A model generated the notes under the pieces. It did not search any database. It had not been told where the DNA came from and saw only the letters and a program-made list of their open reading frames with translations. From the NCBI RefSeq assembly GCF_900100255.1, contig NZ_FMTS01000001.1, positions 372,001 through 436,000 of the forward strand: DNA of 64,000 nt. The letters are read 5' to 3'. Source of the DNA: Asticcacaulis taihuensis. GTDB lineage: Bacteria > Pseudomonadota > Alphaproteobacteria > Caulobacterales > Caulobacteraceae. Below, piece by piece: positions 1 through 8,917 of this stretch. Position numbers and translations under genes: made by a program. Positions within the stretch are counted from its first letter, which is position 1; every line of letters starts with the position of its first letter.

Positions 1-223
<223 letters not shown>

Positions 224-262
224 CTATTCAGCGAAATAATTGTTTCAATCGGTGAACAGTTA

Positions 263-607
263 TCACAGTCCCTCACCCGCGGTCGCTTTCAGGCCGATGA
301 TCGAGCTCAGGAGCATGACCAGAAACAGCACGCGCAAAGGCGTGACCGCTTCGTGGAACAGGAAGATACCGAGCACCGCCGCGCCTAAAGCGCCAATGCC
401 GACCCAGACGGCATAGGCCGTGCCGATCGGCAGGGTATTGGCGGCCTTCGCCAGCAGGAACATGCTGAGCGCCAGGGTCACGAGCGTAAAGATAGACGGG
501 ATGGGCTTGGTGAAACCGGCGCTGTATTTCAGGCCAATGGCCCAGCAGACCTCAAGCAAACCAGCGATGATGAGATAGATCCACGGCAAAGGCAGCAAGG
601 ACGGCAT
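263..607 (-). CDS. gdx: SMR-family exporter, Gdx/SugE (guanidinium) type
   Basis: A 114-aa protein with four hydrophobic segments, the size of small multidrug resistance transporters. The first helix carries the central glutamate (E19) in the context AGLLEVCWAIGLKY, typical of the SugE/Gdx subgroup rather than EmrE. The segment GTAYAVWVGIGA is also characteristic. Gdx proteins work as antiparallel dimers in the inner membrane and exchange guanidinium for protons. The start lies 5 bp after the rlmE stop, with an AAGGG site overlapping the end of rlmE, so the two genes are probably co-transcribed. No guanidine riboswitch is visible. The exact substrate is inferred from the subgroup. Confidence 0.85.
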   Translation of the reverse strand: MPSLLPLPWIYLIIAGLLEVCWAIGLKYSAGFTKPIPSIFTLVTLALSMFLLAKAANTLPIGTAYAVWVGIGALGAAVLGIFLFHEAVTPLRVLFLVMLLSSIIGLKATAGEGL

Positions 608-612
608 GACGT

Positions 613-1341
613 CTATCCCTTGTAACCCAGGGCGACGATATAGATTTCTGTCGATCCGGCGCGGCTGGACTTCGGCTTGAAGTGCTTGACTGTCTCGAAG
701 GCCAGTTTGAGCCGCAGCAGCAATTGTTCAGTTTCACCGCCCTGGAAAGCCTTGGCGACGAAGGCGCCGCCCGGCTTAAGGTTATCGAGCGCGAAATCAC
801 CGGCCAGTTCCAGGAGCCCCATGATCTTCAGGTGGTCGGTCTGTTTGTGGCCAACTGTATTATGCGCCAGGTCGGAAAGGACGACATCGGGCTTGCCACC
901 CATTAGTTCCATCAGTTTCAGACCGATGGCGGGATCGGTAAAATCGGCTTCCAGCAGGTCTGCGCCCGGCACCGGATCGACCGGCAGCAAATCCACGCCG
1001 ACAACATGAGAGGCGCCGCGCTTGATCGCTACCTGCACCCAGCCGCCCGGTGCGCAGCCGAGATCGACCACGCGCACGCCTTTTTTCAAGAAGTGAAAGC
1101 GCTCATCCAGTTCGATCAGCTTGAAGGCGGCACGCGAGCGCCAACCCTCGGCCTTGGCCTTCTGTACATAGGGGTCGTTCAGTTGCCGTTCCAGCCACTT
1201 GGCCGAGGATTGCGTGCGAAAACGCGCCGTCTTGACCGCCGTGTGCCCCTTATGGCGGCCGGACAGGTTGCCGCCTTCCGGCGGCTTGACCATACGGCGG
1301 CGGGGTTCATCTTTGGTTGGATCGTCGGAATTGTCGTTCAT
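613..1341 (-). CDS. rlmE: 23S rRNA 2'-O-ribose U2552 methyltransferase RlmE (FtsJ)
   Basis: 242 aa. After a basic, disordered N-terminus of about 45 residues comes an RrmJ/FtsJ fold. The SAM-binding motif VVDLGCAPGGW is at residues 91-101. The catalytic tetrad of the family can be placed as K74 (SRAAFKL), D157 (LSDLAHN), K197 (VAKAF) and E232 (STEIYIV). The enzyme methylates U2552 of 23S rRNA late in 50S assembly. Family members are usually about 210 aa; the excess is the charged N-terminal tail, common in alphaproteobacteria. The gene precedes the Gdx-type exporter with a 5-bp gap. Confidence 0.93.
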   Translation of the reverse strand: MNDNSDDPTKDEPRRRMVKPPEGGNLSGRHKGHTAVKTARFRTQSSAKWLERQLNDPYVQKAKAEGWRSRAAFKLIELDERFHFLKKGVRVVDLGCAPGGWVQVAIKRGASHVVGVDLLPVDPVPGADLLEADFTDPAIGLKLMELMGGKPDVVLSDLAHNTVGHKQTDHLKIMGLLELAGDFALDNLKPGGAFVAKAFQGGETEQLLLRLKLAFETVKHFKPKSSRAGSTEIYIVALGYKG

Positions 1342-1435
1342 GGCGGCGTCTATACTGGTTTTTGGCCGGATTGCGGAAACTATTTTTTCCTTATGCCCGG
1401 TGCTGCTAGGGTATTGGCCAAATCAAGGAGCCTTC

Positions 1436-1801
1436 ATGCGTCACATCCTCGCCCTGCTTGCTATTGCCAGCCTTGCCGCCGCCTGTTCGCCTGCGCCGCA
1501 GAAAGACACGGCGGCCACGCAAGTCTCGGCGAGCGCCGAAATGTCTGAAAGCAGCCGGTCATCGATAGCTATTACCGCCGCTATCAGCGACGCGGCTACA
1601 TCCTCCAGCGACGGCACCTGCATTTCCGAGATCGGCAAGGCGGCCTCGGATCGCCTGGTCGAGCGGTGCATCATGGTCTCCCCGGCCACGCACCCGCCCT
1701 GCAATGCCGCCAATAGCTGCCAGATGATCCAGGGTGAAATCGACCGGTCCTGCGCCATGTACGGCCCGGAAGAAAAGAAACCGGCGGAATGCACCAGGTA
1801 G
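1436..1801 (+). CDS. small putative lipoprotein, function unknown
   Basis: 121 aa. The start at 1436 is supported by an AAGGAG site 5 bp upstream, and the product begins with a short basic n-region, a hydrophobic stretch and a lipobox LAAAC at about residues 13-17, so it is probably lipid-anchored in the envelope. The mature part is Ser/Ala/Thr-rich and then carries about six cysteines (for example CISEIGK, RCIMV, PPCNAANSCQM, RSCAMYG) that could form disulphides in the periplasm. I do not recognise the family. It is divergent from rlmE and followed by a cyclophilin gene on the same strand. Confidence 0.72.
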   Translation: MRHILALLAIASLAAACSPAPQKDTAATQVSASAEMSESSRSSIAITAAISDAATSSSDGTCISEIGKAASDRLVERCIMVSPATHPPCNAANSCQMIQGEIDRSCAMYGPEEKKPAECTR

Positions 1802-1869
1802 GAATTATTTTGCAATTGCCTGGCTGACCTCCTATGTCAGGGCCACGATTTTTCTCAAGGAGACACTTC

Positions 1870-2340
1870 ATGTCCACCGATCCTGAAAATACCCTGATCC
1901 TGACGCTCGATACCGGTCCGGTCACCATCAAGCTGCGCCCCGACCTGGCGCCGAACCACGTTGCGCGCATCAAGGAACTGGCCCGCGAAGGCTTCTATGA
2001 CGGCATCGTCTTCCACCGCGTCATCCCCGGTTTCATGGCCCAGGGCGGTGACCCGCAAGGCCAGGGCTTTGGCGGTTCCGGCAAGAAGCTGAAGGCCGAA
2101 TTCAATGCCGAGCCCCACGTCCGCGGTGTCTGCTCGATGGCTCGTTCGCAAAATCCGGATTCGGCCGACAGCCAGTTTTTCATCTGCTTCGATGACGCCC
2201 GCTTCCTCGACAAGCAATATACGGTCTGGGGCGAAGTCACCGAAGGCATGGAAAATGTCGACGCCCTCCCCAACGGCGAGCCGCCGCGCAATCCGGGCAA
2301 GATCGTTAGCATGAAGGTTCAGGCGGACCTTCAGTCCTAG
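1870..2340 (+). CDS. ppiB: cytosolic cyclophilin-type peptidyl-prolyl isomerase
   Basis: 156 aa from the ATG at 1870, which has AAGGAG just upstream. A 12-codon upstream extension lacks such a site. The sequence shows cyclophilin hallmarks: FYDGIVFHRVIPGFMAQGGD, RSQNPDSADSQFFI and a C-terminal VWGEVTEGMENVD. It has no signal peptide, so it should catalyse prolyl cis-trans isomerisation in the cytosol. Length is normal for short bacterial cyclophilins. A second, exported cyclophilin is encoded at 8958-9845. Which of the two corresponds to PpiA or PpiB of other species is less certain than the family. Confidence 0.9.
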   Translation: MSTDPENTLILTLDTGPVTIKLRPDLAPNHVARIKELAREGFYDGIVFHRVIPGFMAQGGDPQGQGFGGSGKKLKAEFNAEPHVRGVCSMARSQNPDSADSQFFICFDDARFLDKQYTVWGEVTEGMENVDALPNGEPPRNPGKIVSMKVQADLQS

Positions 2341-2425
2341 GGCGCGTCGCGGCCGACGTCGCTTAAAAGTGCATGGTAAAAATGGTTTTAAGTCTTCGAT
2401 TTAAAGCCATCTTAAGACCTGTGGC

Positions 2426-2479
2426 GCAGGATACTCAACCCAGGCGGCAATATGTCCGCCAACCAGTAGAGTATCCTGC
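2426..2479 (+). promoter_or_regulatory. nested hairpin in the leader of the 2492 gene
   Basis: An 11-bp perfect inverted repeat (arms 2426-2436 and 2469-2479, core AGGATACTC/GAGTATCCT) encloses a second small stem (GGCGG at 2443-2447 and CCGCC at 2456-2460, loop of 8). The 3' arm ends about 12 bases before the ATG at 2492, directly next to the AAGGG that serves as ribosome binding site. It could be a terminator for the preceding cyclophilin gene, as TTTT follows shortly, or a translation-controlling leader structure. The pairing is seen directly; its role is inferred. Confidence 0.55.
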
Positions 2480-2491
2480 AAGGGTTTTAGT

Positions 2492-2893
2492 ATGAGTAAG
2501 CGTTCGCGTTTTGCGGTTACGGTTGACCGCGAGAATATGATCCTAATCATCCGCTTTCACAGCGTGCGCAACGATCAGGAGGCCGGCCCCGACCTGATCG
2601 ACCTGCTGGCTACCGTCGAAACGCCCTGGCTTTTCAACGCCATCTTCGACTTCCGCCGATATGAAGCCGACCTGTCGCGCGATTACCTGAAATTCCTGAC
2701 CGAAAAATGGGCGGCCTTTACGCGGGGCCGAGACCAGAACCGCAGCATGGCGCTGGTGGGCGGCGACTCCGACCTTACTTTCAATCTGAAAGCCATGCTC
2801 GATGTCATGCCTGACCGCCGGATCGCCATTTTCGACACCTTTGATGAAGGTCTGGATTGGATCAAGACGGGCGAGACCCGTCGGGCGGCTTAG
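2492..2893 (+). CDS. small alpha/beta protein, paralogue 1 of 3 (STAS/SpoIIAA-like?)
   Basis: 133 aa, no signal peptide or membrane segment. It aligns end to end with the next two genes: an N-terminal beta pair (FAVTVDRENMILIIRF), a central FDFRRYEADL, a GRDQNRS segment and a C-terminal IFDTFDEGLDWIKTG. The alternation of strands and helices and the C-terminal helix resemble SpoIIAA/STAS-like single-domain proteins, but I cannot assign a family with certainty. The ATG follows a nested hairpin and an AAGGG site. The three copies in a row suggest tandem duplication of a regulatory or scaffold protein. Confidence 0.68.
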   Translation: MSKRSRFAVTVDRENMILIIRFHSVRNDQEAGPDLIDLLATVETPWLFNAIFDFRRYEADLSRDYLKFLTEKWAAFTRGRDQNRSMALVGGDSDLTFNLKAMLDVMPDRRIAIFDTFDEGLDWIKTGETRRAA

Positions 2894-2954
2894 CGTCAAT
2901 CAAACCTTAAGGCGGACGTGGTAACCTGGGTAAAATAATTCGGCAGCCTTCACC

Positions 2955-3356
2955 ATGAGCCTTCGCGCCCGCGTTACCTTTTCCATTGATGAAGCCAGCC
3001 GGACGCTTGTTTTTCGCTATATTGGCGACCTGACGGGCGACCGGCTATATGCTCAGATTATCAATTATATTCAAACCATTGAAGCGCCATGGCTTTATGA
3101 TTTCCTGGTCGATGCCCGGCGTTTTGAAGGCGTCATCCAATCCAGCGACACTGAAACCTTCGGCCGCTGGTGGGCTGATCTGGCGCAGGGGCGTGATACC
3201 GGCCGCCGCATTGCTGTCGTTTCCAGCGACCCGCTGATCCACGCGCGCAAAGGCTTGCGAGATGCAATCTTTCCGCATCGAACTTCCGGCGTTTTTGATA
3301 CCATGGACGAAGCCCAGGAATGGCTGGCCACCGCTTCACCGCAGGCCGCAGCATGA
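2955..3356 (+). CDS. small alpha/beta protein, paralogue 2 of 3
   Basis: 133 aa, paralogous to its neighbours on both sides. Shared features are VTFSIDEASRTLVFRYIGDL near the N-terminus, the central VDARRFEGV, WADLAQGRDTGRR and the C-terminal VFDTMDEAQEWLA. It is closer to copy 3 than to copy 1, especially over RYIG and GRDxGRR. Its stop codon overlaps the start of copy 3 (ATGA at 3353-3356), so the two are translationally coupled. Function is unknown; a soluble STAS/SpoIIAA-like fold is the best guess from the strand-helix pattern. Confidence 0.68.
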   Translation: MSLRARVTFSIDEASRTLVFRYIGDLTGDRLYAQIINYIQTIEAPWLYDFLVDARRFEGVIQSSDTETFGRWWADLAQGRDTGRRIAVVSSDPLIHARKGLRDAIFPHRTSGVFDTMDEAQEWLATASPQAAA

Positions 3357-3742
3357 CCCGTGCGCGAGTCACGCTCACAGTGGACCGCAACGCCCGGATT
3401 ATCTTTGTCCGCTATATCGGCGAAGTCGACGGCCAGACCATTACGGAAAGCAGTATCAGTCAGTTCTCGGATGTCGAAAATGTGTGGGAATATGACGCCA
3501 TTTTCGACCTGCGCCGCTTCGACGGCGTGCTCCTCAGTCCGGAAGTCCAGGAACTGGGCGAGCGCTGGCGCGAACTGGTCAGCGGCCGGGATGCGGGCCG
3601 CCGTTCGGCCATCATCACCAGCGATCCATTCCTGATTGCCCGGCTGCCGGTCACGCGCCAGCGCTTTCCGGGCCGGACCATCGAAATATTCGCCACCTTC
3701 GACGAGGGCCTGGAATGGATCAAATCCGGCAAATTGTCTTGA
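3353..3742 (+). CDS. small alpha/beta protein, paralogue 3 of 3
   Basis: 129 aa from the ATG at 3353, chosen because it overlaps the previous stop as ATGA. An 11-codon upstream extension would run far into copy 2. It carries the shared motifs VTLTVDRNARIIFVRYIGEV, FDLRRFDGVL, GRDAGRR and FATFDEGLEWIKSG. It ends 32 bp before queA, so the triplet may be transcribed together with queA-tgt, but no functional link is evident. No enzyme motif is visible. Confidence 0.68.
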   Translation: MTRARVTLTVDRNARIIFVRYIGEVDGQTITESSISQFSDVENVWEYDAIFDLRRFDGVLLSPEVQELGERWRELVSGRDAGRRSAIITSDPFLIARLPVTRQRFPGRTIEIFATFDEGLEWIKSGKLS

Positions 3743-3774
3743 CCTGACGCGCTTTTGCGGCTTGAGACAGCCGC

Positions 3775-4836
3775 ATGTTAATTTCCGAATTCGATTTCGA
3801 CCTGCCCGAGAACCGCATTGCCCTGCGTCCAACCGAACCGCGAGAGGCCGCCCGCCTGCTGCGTGTCGATGAGCATGGCGCCCTGACCGACAGCCATATC
3901 GGCGATATAGCCGATTTCCTGAAGAGCGGCGATCTGCTGGTCGTCAATGATACGCGGGTGTTGCCGACCCAACTCGACGGCCAGCGCCTACGCGACGATA
4001 GCGTGGTTATGATCGAGGCCACTCTGGTCAAAAGCACCGGCGCTTCGCAGTGGCAGGCTTTCCTGAAACCGGGCCGAAAGGTGAAAGCCGGAGATCAATT
4101 GCTGTTTAAAAGCGATGCTACGGAACTGAAGGCCGTCGTTTCCGCCAAGGATGACAACGGCCTCTACACGCTCGACTTCCAGCATGGCCCGCAGGAATTG
4201 CTTGAACGGCTGCACCTGGTCGGCGGGATGCCGCTGCCACCCTATATTCGCTCAAAACGCCACGAGGATGAACAGGACAAGAGCGACTACCAGACCATTT
4301 TCGCCCGTGACGAAGGCTCTGTGGCCGCGCCAACCGCCGGCCTGCACTTCACTCCAGCCCTACTGGAAAAGCTGGCGGCCAAAGGCATAGCCATTGAGCG
4401 GATCACCCTGCATGTCGGCGCCGGCACCTTCCTGCCGGTAAAGGTCGAGGATACCGATGACCACGTCATGCACGCCGAATTCGGCATCATTACACCGGAA
4501 AGCGCTGCGCGGATCAACGCCGCGCGCGCGGCGGGCGGACGGATTATCTGCGTCGGCACCACGTCGCTGCGCCTGCTGGAATCCGCTTGCGATTCACAAG
4601 GCGCAATCCACCCCTTCGCCGCCGAAACCGCCATCTTTATTACGCCGGGCGTCACGATCCGCTCGTGCGACCTGCTGATGACCAATTTCCACCTGCCGAA
4701 ATCGACCCTGTTCATGCTGGTCTGCGCCCTGGCCGGCACCGAGGTCATGAAAAGAGCCTATGCCCACGCCATTGAGACCGGTTACCGCTTTTTCTCCTAT
4801 GGCGACGCCTGTTTGCTGAGTAATACGTCCCGATGA
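3775..4836 (+). CDS. queA: S-adenosylmethionine:tRNA ribosyltransferase-isomerase
   Basis: 353 aa, the normal length of QueA. The enzyme transfers and isomerises the ribosyl part of SAM onto preQ1 at tRNA position 34, giving epoxyqueuosine. Recognisable family segments are the N-terminal [20 protein letters not shown], the [16 protein letters not shown] block, [21 protein letters not shown], and the C-terminal [19 protein letters not shown] and [11 protein letters not shown]. The start at 3775 directly follows the three-paralogue cluster. The stop overlaps the tgt start as ATGA, so the two consecutive steps of queuosine synthesis are coupled. No preQ1 riboswitch is visible in the 32-bp gap upstream. 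Confidence 0.96.
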   Translation: MLISEFDFDLPENRIALRPTEPREAARLLRVDEHGALTDSHIGDIADFLKSGDLLVVNDTRVLPTQLDGQRLRDDSVVMIEATLVKSTGASQWQAFLKPGRKVKAGDQLLFKSDATELKAVVSAKDDNGLYTLDFQHGPQELLERLHLVGGMPLPPYIRSKRHEDEQDKSDYQTIFARDEGSVAAPTAGLHFTPALLEKLAAKGIAIERITLHVGAGTFLPVKVEDTDDHVMHAEFGIITPESAARINAARAAGGRIICVGTTSLRLLESACDSQGAIHPFAAETAIFITPGVTIRSCDLLMTNFHLPKSTLFMLVCALAGTEVMKRAYAHAIETGYRFFSYGDACLLSNTSR

Positions 4837-5951
4837 CCTACCCCTTCCAGATCACCGCCCACCAGGGACAGGCCCGCACCGGCGTCCTCAAGACACCGCG
4901 CGGAGATATACCGACGCCGATCTTCATGCCGGTCGGCACGGCCGCCACGGTCAAGGCCCTGACGCTCGACATGGTGAAACAGGCCCACGCGAAGATTATT
5001 CTCGGCAATACCTATCACCTGATGCTGCGCCCAACGGCGGAGCGCGTAGCGCGTCTGGGCGGCCTGCATAAATTCATGGGCTGGAACGGACCGATCCTGA
5101 CAGACAGCGGCGGCTTCCAGGTGATGAGCCTGTCCAAAATTTCCAAGGTCAAGGAGGACGCCGTCACCTTCCAAAGCCATATTGACGGCTCGCGGCACAT
5201 CCTGTCGCCGGAACGCTCGATCGAGATACAGGCTGATCTGCTGGGCTCGGATATCGTTATGCAACTTGACGAATGCGTTTCCTGGCCCGCCGAGGAAAAG
5301 CGCGCCCGCGAAGCTTTGCAGCTTTCCGCGCGCTGGGGCCTGCGATCGAAGCAGGCATTTGGCACCCGCGATACACAGGCACTGTTCGGCATCCAGCAAG
5401 GCTCAACCTTTGAACACCTGCGCCGGGAATCAACCGAACGTCTGCTCGATATCGGTTTCGATGGTTACGCTATCGGCGGCCTGGCGGTCGGCGAAGGCCA
5501 CGAGGCCATGTGCGAGACGCTGGATTACAGCGCACCGCTGCTGCCCTGGGATCGGCCGCGCTACCTGATGGGGGTCGGCAAGCCGATCGACCTTCTTGAA
5601 GGCGTGGCGCGCGGCGTCGATATGTTCGACTGCGTCCTGCCGACGCGTTCGGGCCGCCACGGCCAGGTCTGGACCTGGGATGGCCCGCTCAATATGAAGA
5701 ATGCCCGTTTCGCCGAAGACAACACACCGCTGGATGCTGAAAGCGATTGTCCGGCCAGCCGGGATTATTCAAAAGCCTATCTGCATCACCTCGTCAAATC
5801 GGAAGAAATCCTGGGTCAGATGCTGCTCAGTTGGCACAACATCGCCTTCTTCCAGGCCCTGATGATTCGCATTCGTGCCGCCATTACGGCCGGCACATTT
5901 GATGCCCTGCGCGCCGATCTGCTCTCCCGATGGAAAACGAAAGACGCTTGA
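4833..5951 (+). CDS. tgt: tRNA-guanine transglycosylase (queuine/preQ1)
   Basis: 372 aa. Tgt replaces guanine 34 of tRNAs for Asp, Asn, His and Tyr by preQ1. Catalytic aspartates fall in DSGGFQ (D91) and [11 protein letters not shown] (D266), with the GGLAVGEG substrate loop at 215-222. The C-terminal zinc site is odd: where the family usually has Cys-x-Cys-x2-Cys plus a distant His, this protein reads [11 protein letters not shown], leaving S304, C306 and S309, with H335 retained. So two of the three zinc cysteines appear to be serine. It overlaps queA by 4 bp, the standard queuosine pairing. Confidence 0.94.
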   Translation: MTYPFQITAHQGQARTGVLKTPRGDIPTPIFMPVGTAATVKALTLDMVKQAHAKIILGNTYHLMLRPTAERVARLGGLHKFMGWNGPILTDSGGFQVMSLSKISKVKEDAVTFQSHIDGSRHILSPERSIEIQADLLGSDIVMQLDECVSWPAEEKRAREALQLSARWGLRSKQAFGTRDTQALFGIQQGSTFEHLRRESTERLLDIGFDGYAIGGLAVGEGHEAMCETLDYSAPLLPWDRPRYLMGVGKPIDLLEGVARGVDMFDCVLPTRSGRHGQVWTWDGPLNMKNARFAEDNTPLDAESDCPASRDYSKAYLHHLVKSEEILGQMLLSWHNIAFFQALMIRIRAAITAGTFDALRADLLSRWKTKDA

Positions 5952-5962
5952 AGCTGTTGCGC

Positions 5963-6655
5963 TTAGCGGCGCTTTTTCGGCTTTGCCGGTACGGGAATCG
6001 GCTTGGGAACGGTTTTGCCCCCGGCATAGGTATCAGTATAGACACGCGGCACGAACCATGACGGCGCCGCCGGCGGCGCGCAGTTCTTGTTCATGCCTAC
6101 GCCCTTGAGATAGGCGCGGCGCACCTTACCGGCCTGGATGGCCGTATCCATTTCCTTCTGGTGGCGCTGCGCACCGGTCATCTGGCGCACCAGCCCGCGG
6201 AACGGAATGATGCTGCGCGTGGCGTTGCGCACGGACCCACGCGCCACATCACCGGCGGCCTCTCCCCCCCGTTCCCGAAGGCTTTTCGTATCTTCCGGCG
6301 GTGGCGGTTCGTCGAAATCGGCGCCCAGCAGGCTGTCGAGCTTGGTGACCTCGGAAGCAATGGCTTCACAGTTATCCAGTCCGGTCAGGTCATAGGGCTT
6401 GGTCACGGCCTGGGTCAGGATTTCCGGAATATCCTTGCGGCGCAGGTTCAGGTCTTCGAGCGGCGCCATGACCGCATCGCCCCAGCTATTACTCTGGTCA
6501 TCCGTGGAGGAACGCACGGCCTGTGTTTCCTCGGCCGGTCTGTGCTTGGGCTTCTCCACTACGACGCCACTGGCGTCATAATGGGGTTTCGAGGCGCAGC
6601 CTGATAACAAAGCCCCTCCCGCCAGTACCATAAGGGCGCACGTTCGGAGCTTCAT
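5963..6655 (-). CDS. putative lipoprotein, function unknown
   Basis: 230 aa from the ATG at 6655. Upstream in-frame starts to 6694 add only 13 residues before the signal sequence. The N-terminus MKLRTCALMVLAGGALLSGC ends in a lipobox LLSGC, so the mature protein is probably lipid-anchored. The rest is hydrophilic, with a proline-rich patch (DEPPPPED), a middle part with an amphipathic IIPFRGLVRQMTGAQRHQKE, and a basic proline/lysine tail (PVPAKPKKRR). I recognise no catalytic motif. It converges on tgt with an 11-bp gap. Confidence 0.7.
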   Translation of the reverse strand: MKLRTCALMVLAGGALLSGCASKPHYDASGVVVEKPKHRPAEETQAVRSSTDDQSNSWGDAVMAPLEDLNLRRKDIPEILTQAVTKPYDLTGLDNCEAIASEVTKLDSLLGADFDEPPPPEDTKSLRERGGEAAGDVARGSVRNATRSIIPFRGLVRQMTGAQRHQKEMDTAIQAGKVRRAYLKGVGMNKNCAPPAAPSWFVPRVYTDTYAGGKTVPKPIPVPAKPKKRR

Positions 6656-6893
6656 ATTCACAGTACTGGCAGCCTTCACCAACATCCCCCTCATACCTTC
6701 AGTCCAGAAACGCCATCGGCGCCTGTGTCCTGTGTAGACCCGTTATAGCTTATTCTGCACATAAAAAAACAATACATAAGAAAAAGCGTCTTTTTTCAAC
6801 GCCTCGCGCTTGCGAAATTAAATAGTCCACTCTATGAAGAGCCCCAGTTGATCCGCTCTTTCCAAAAACGGGTCAAGTCTGACTTATCTTCAT

Positions 6894-6970
6894 GAGCGCG
6901 TAGCTCAGCCGGCTAGAGCATCTGACTTTTAATCAGAGGGTCCTGGGTTCGAGTCCCAGCGCGCTCACCA
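6894..6970 (+). tRNA. tRNA-Lys (anticodon UUU)
   Basis: A 77-base cloverleaf can be drawn by eye. The acceptor stem GAGCGCG pairs fully with CGCGCTC. The D-arm contains GCTCAGCCGGCTAGAGC, the anticodon stem is TCTGA/TCAGA around the loop CTTTTAA with anticodon TTT, and the T-arm is CTGGGTTCGAGTCCCAG. The 3' CCA is encoded. The gene stands alone between a lipoprotein and hspQ. Confidence 0.97.
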
Positions 6971-7114
6971 AGTCTTTCTAGGATTTGCGTGACAATTTCA
7001 TGGCGATAAGCAGCGTAACACGGGCCTCATATATCGCCCGTGCAATATGAACCGGGCCTGAACCGGTTCGATTCGGCCAATTTTTCCACTAGTCATTTTT
7101 CAGGGCAACGGCCC

Positions 7115-7447
7115 TTAGTTGGCCATCCGGCTCTTCGGCTTATAGCGCCCGTTCTCGAATCGCTCGAAAATCAACTGCGTCTGCGGATGGGTAAAAGGCT
7201 GGCCGGTGTCATCGGCGCACAGATTGCCTTCGGACGCGTAGGCGACGTAACAGCTCTCGCCGTTGGTGGCCAGCAGATGATAAAACGGCTGGTCCTTCTG
7301 CGGACGCACACTTTCCGGGATCGCCTGCCACCATTCTTCCGTATTGGAAAATTCCGGATCGACGTCAAAAACGACGCCGCGGAACTCAAACAGATTGTGC
7401 TTGACCACCTGACCGATATCGAATTTCGCTGATCGTTGCTCTTGCAT
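7115..7447 (-). CDS. hspQ: heat shock protein HspQ
   Basis: 110 aa from the ATG at 7447, which has an AAGGAAG site 7 bp upstream; a 21-residue extension to 7510 lacks one. The sequence carries the HspQ/YccV (hemimethylated-DNA-binding) signature: KFDIGQVVKHNLFEFRGVVF near the N-terminus, then FSNTEEWW, DQPFYHLLA and YVAYASEGNL. In enterobacteria HspQ acts as a heat-induced specificity factor for Lon; the same role here is inferred from family. A DNA-binding function was also proposed for the family. Confidence 0.9.
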   Translation of the reverse strand: MQEQRSAKFDIGQVVKHNLFEFRGVVFDVDPEFSNTEEWWQAIPESVRPQKDQPFYHLLATNGESCYVAYASEGNLCADDTGQPFTHPQTQLIFERFENGRYKPKSRMAN

Positions 7448-7714
7448 GAAACGACTTCCTTGCCCCCATTCCCTGCCAGCATAATGGACCGAACACGGCG
7501 GATAACGCACCGCCCTTCTCCACGCGGTTGTGGCTTCAAATTATTTTCAATAACGGCGATTATGGTTGGGTAATTTACGGCCTGAGCCGATTTTGGGTTG
7601 GCATGTCCGGACACAGACCATAAAGTATGGGGGAAAGTTTGCCTGTCAGGTTGCGAAAACCTGGCCTCTGACATGGTGTCGGACCGGCAACCGTCCATAA
7701 GCGGGGTATGAGCC

Positions 7715-8917
7715 ATGTACCGGGCTCCCTCAAACGATCACCGGCGGGGCAAGTCGTCGGGCGGTCCGCGCAACGCATCAGGTGGATTGACTGTCCGCGG
7801 CGAAGCTGCGGTGGTCTATGCCGCGCTCGACCTCGGCACAAATAACTGCCGCCTGATGATCGCCACCTTCGCCAATTCCCAGTTTCGCATCGTCGAAGCA
7901 TTTTCGCGTATTGTCCGGCTCGGCGAGGGCCTGTCCCATTCCGGCCAGCTCCATGAGCGCGCCATGGATCGCGCCCTGAAAGCGCTGAAAATATGCGCCG
8001 AAAAGATCGAAAAACGCGGCGCCGTTCGCATCCGCGCGGTGGCGACGCAAGCCTGCCGCATCGCCCGCAACGGCCGCGAATTCATTGCCCGCGTTGAGCG
8101 CGAAACCGGCCTGAAACTGACCATCATCTCGCCGGAGGAAGAGGCGCACCTGTCGGTGATGGGCTGTGCCTCGCTGCTCGACCCGCGCGAGGTCAGCCCT
8201 GTGGCGCGCGCCGCCCTGGTTATGGATGTCGGTGGCGGCTCGACGGAACTGAGCTGGGTGGAACTGGCGGATGAGGCTCCAGCCCCGGCCACCTCCTTAT
8301 CAGACGCCCAGTCGCTGGCGCAAAATAATGCGCTCAAAGTGGCTCGCCGGATGCCTCGGCCACGCTATTGGATCTCGATTCCCGTCGGGGTGGTCAATCT
8401 GGCCGAACGCTTTCCAGAGCCTGTTTCCGGCCATACGGCGGCCTGGTTCGAAGCCATGGTCGAGGATGTCAGCCGGACAGTTCGCCACTTCACCGATCCG
8501 GAGACCCTGCGCCCGCATTTCGACCGGGGGGAAGCCTATATCGTTGGTACGTCCGGCGCGATTACATCCCTTGCCGGGATGCATCTGGGGCTGGAGCGCT
8601 ACGACCGTTCACGCGTCGACGGTTTGTGGATGAGCCATGCGCACGTGCAATCCGTCATCACCCGTCTGCTGGATATCGGACATGCCGGGCGCGAACAGGA
8701 ACCCTGTATCGGCAAGGATCGCGCCGACCTGGTTCTGGCCGGCGCCGCCATACTGGAAGCTATCCAGCGTTTGTGGCCGTGTCAAAGGCTGCGCGTGGCT
8801 GATCGCGGTCTGCGTGAAGGGCTGCTGCTTTCCATGGCGAAGAAAAAAGCTCGTCGGCGCCGCCGGCGTGGTGCGCGGACTGTCGGGCAAACCTCGGCAC
8901 TGCCTGTGGCGGAATAA
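7715..8917 (+). CDS. ppx: exopolyphosphatase / guanosine pentaphosphate phosphatase family protein
   Basis: 400 aa with the ASKHA fold of the Ppx/GppA family. The first phosphate-binding loop reads AALDLGTNNCRLMIA (about residues 36-50), the second VMDVGGGSTELSW (about 169-181). SPEEEAHLS and VGTSGAITSLAGM are further conserved blocks. Such enzymes hydrolyse polyphosphate and/or pppGpp; sequence alone does not tell which. The N-terminal 34 residues and a basic tail (KKKARRRRRRG) are outside the core. The length is that of the short alphaproteobacterial form without the C-terminal HD domain. A bidirectional terminator follows. Confidence 0.88.
   Translation: MYRAPSNDHRRGKSSGGPRNASGGLTVRGEAAVVYAALDLGTNNCRLMIATFANSQFRIVEAFSRIVRLGEGLSHSGQLHERAMDRALKALKICAEKIEKRGAVRIRAVATQACRIARNGREFIARVERETGLKLTIISPEEEAHLSVMGCASLLDPREVSPVARAALVMDVGGGSTELSWVELADEAPAPATSLSDAQSLAQNNALKVARRMPRPRYWISIPVGVVNLAERFPEPVSGHTAAWFEAMVEDVSRTVRHFTDPETLRPHFDRGEAYIVGTSGAITSLAGMHLGLERYDRSRVDGLWMSHAHVQSVITRLLDIGHAGREQEPCIGKDRADLVLAGAAILEAIQRLWPCQRLRVADRGLREGLLLSMAKKKARRRRRRGARTVGQTSALPVAE

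Noticed and set aside
608-612. Guanidine riboswitch before the Gdx-type exporter
   Set aside because: Only 5 bp separate it from rlmE and no ACGR-type motif is visible upstream.
3743-3774. preQ1 riboswitch before queA
   Set aside because: The gap is 32 bp and shows no hairpin-pseudoknot pattern.
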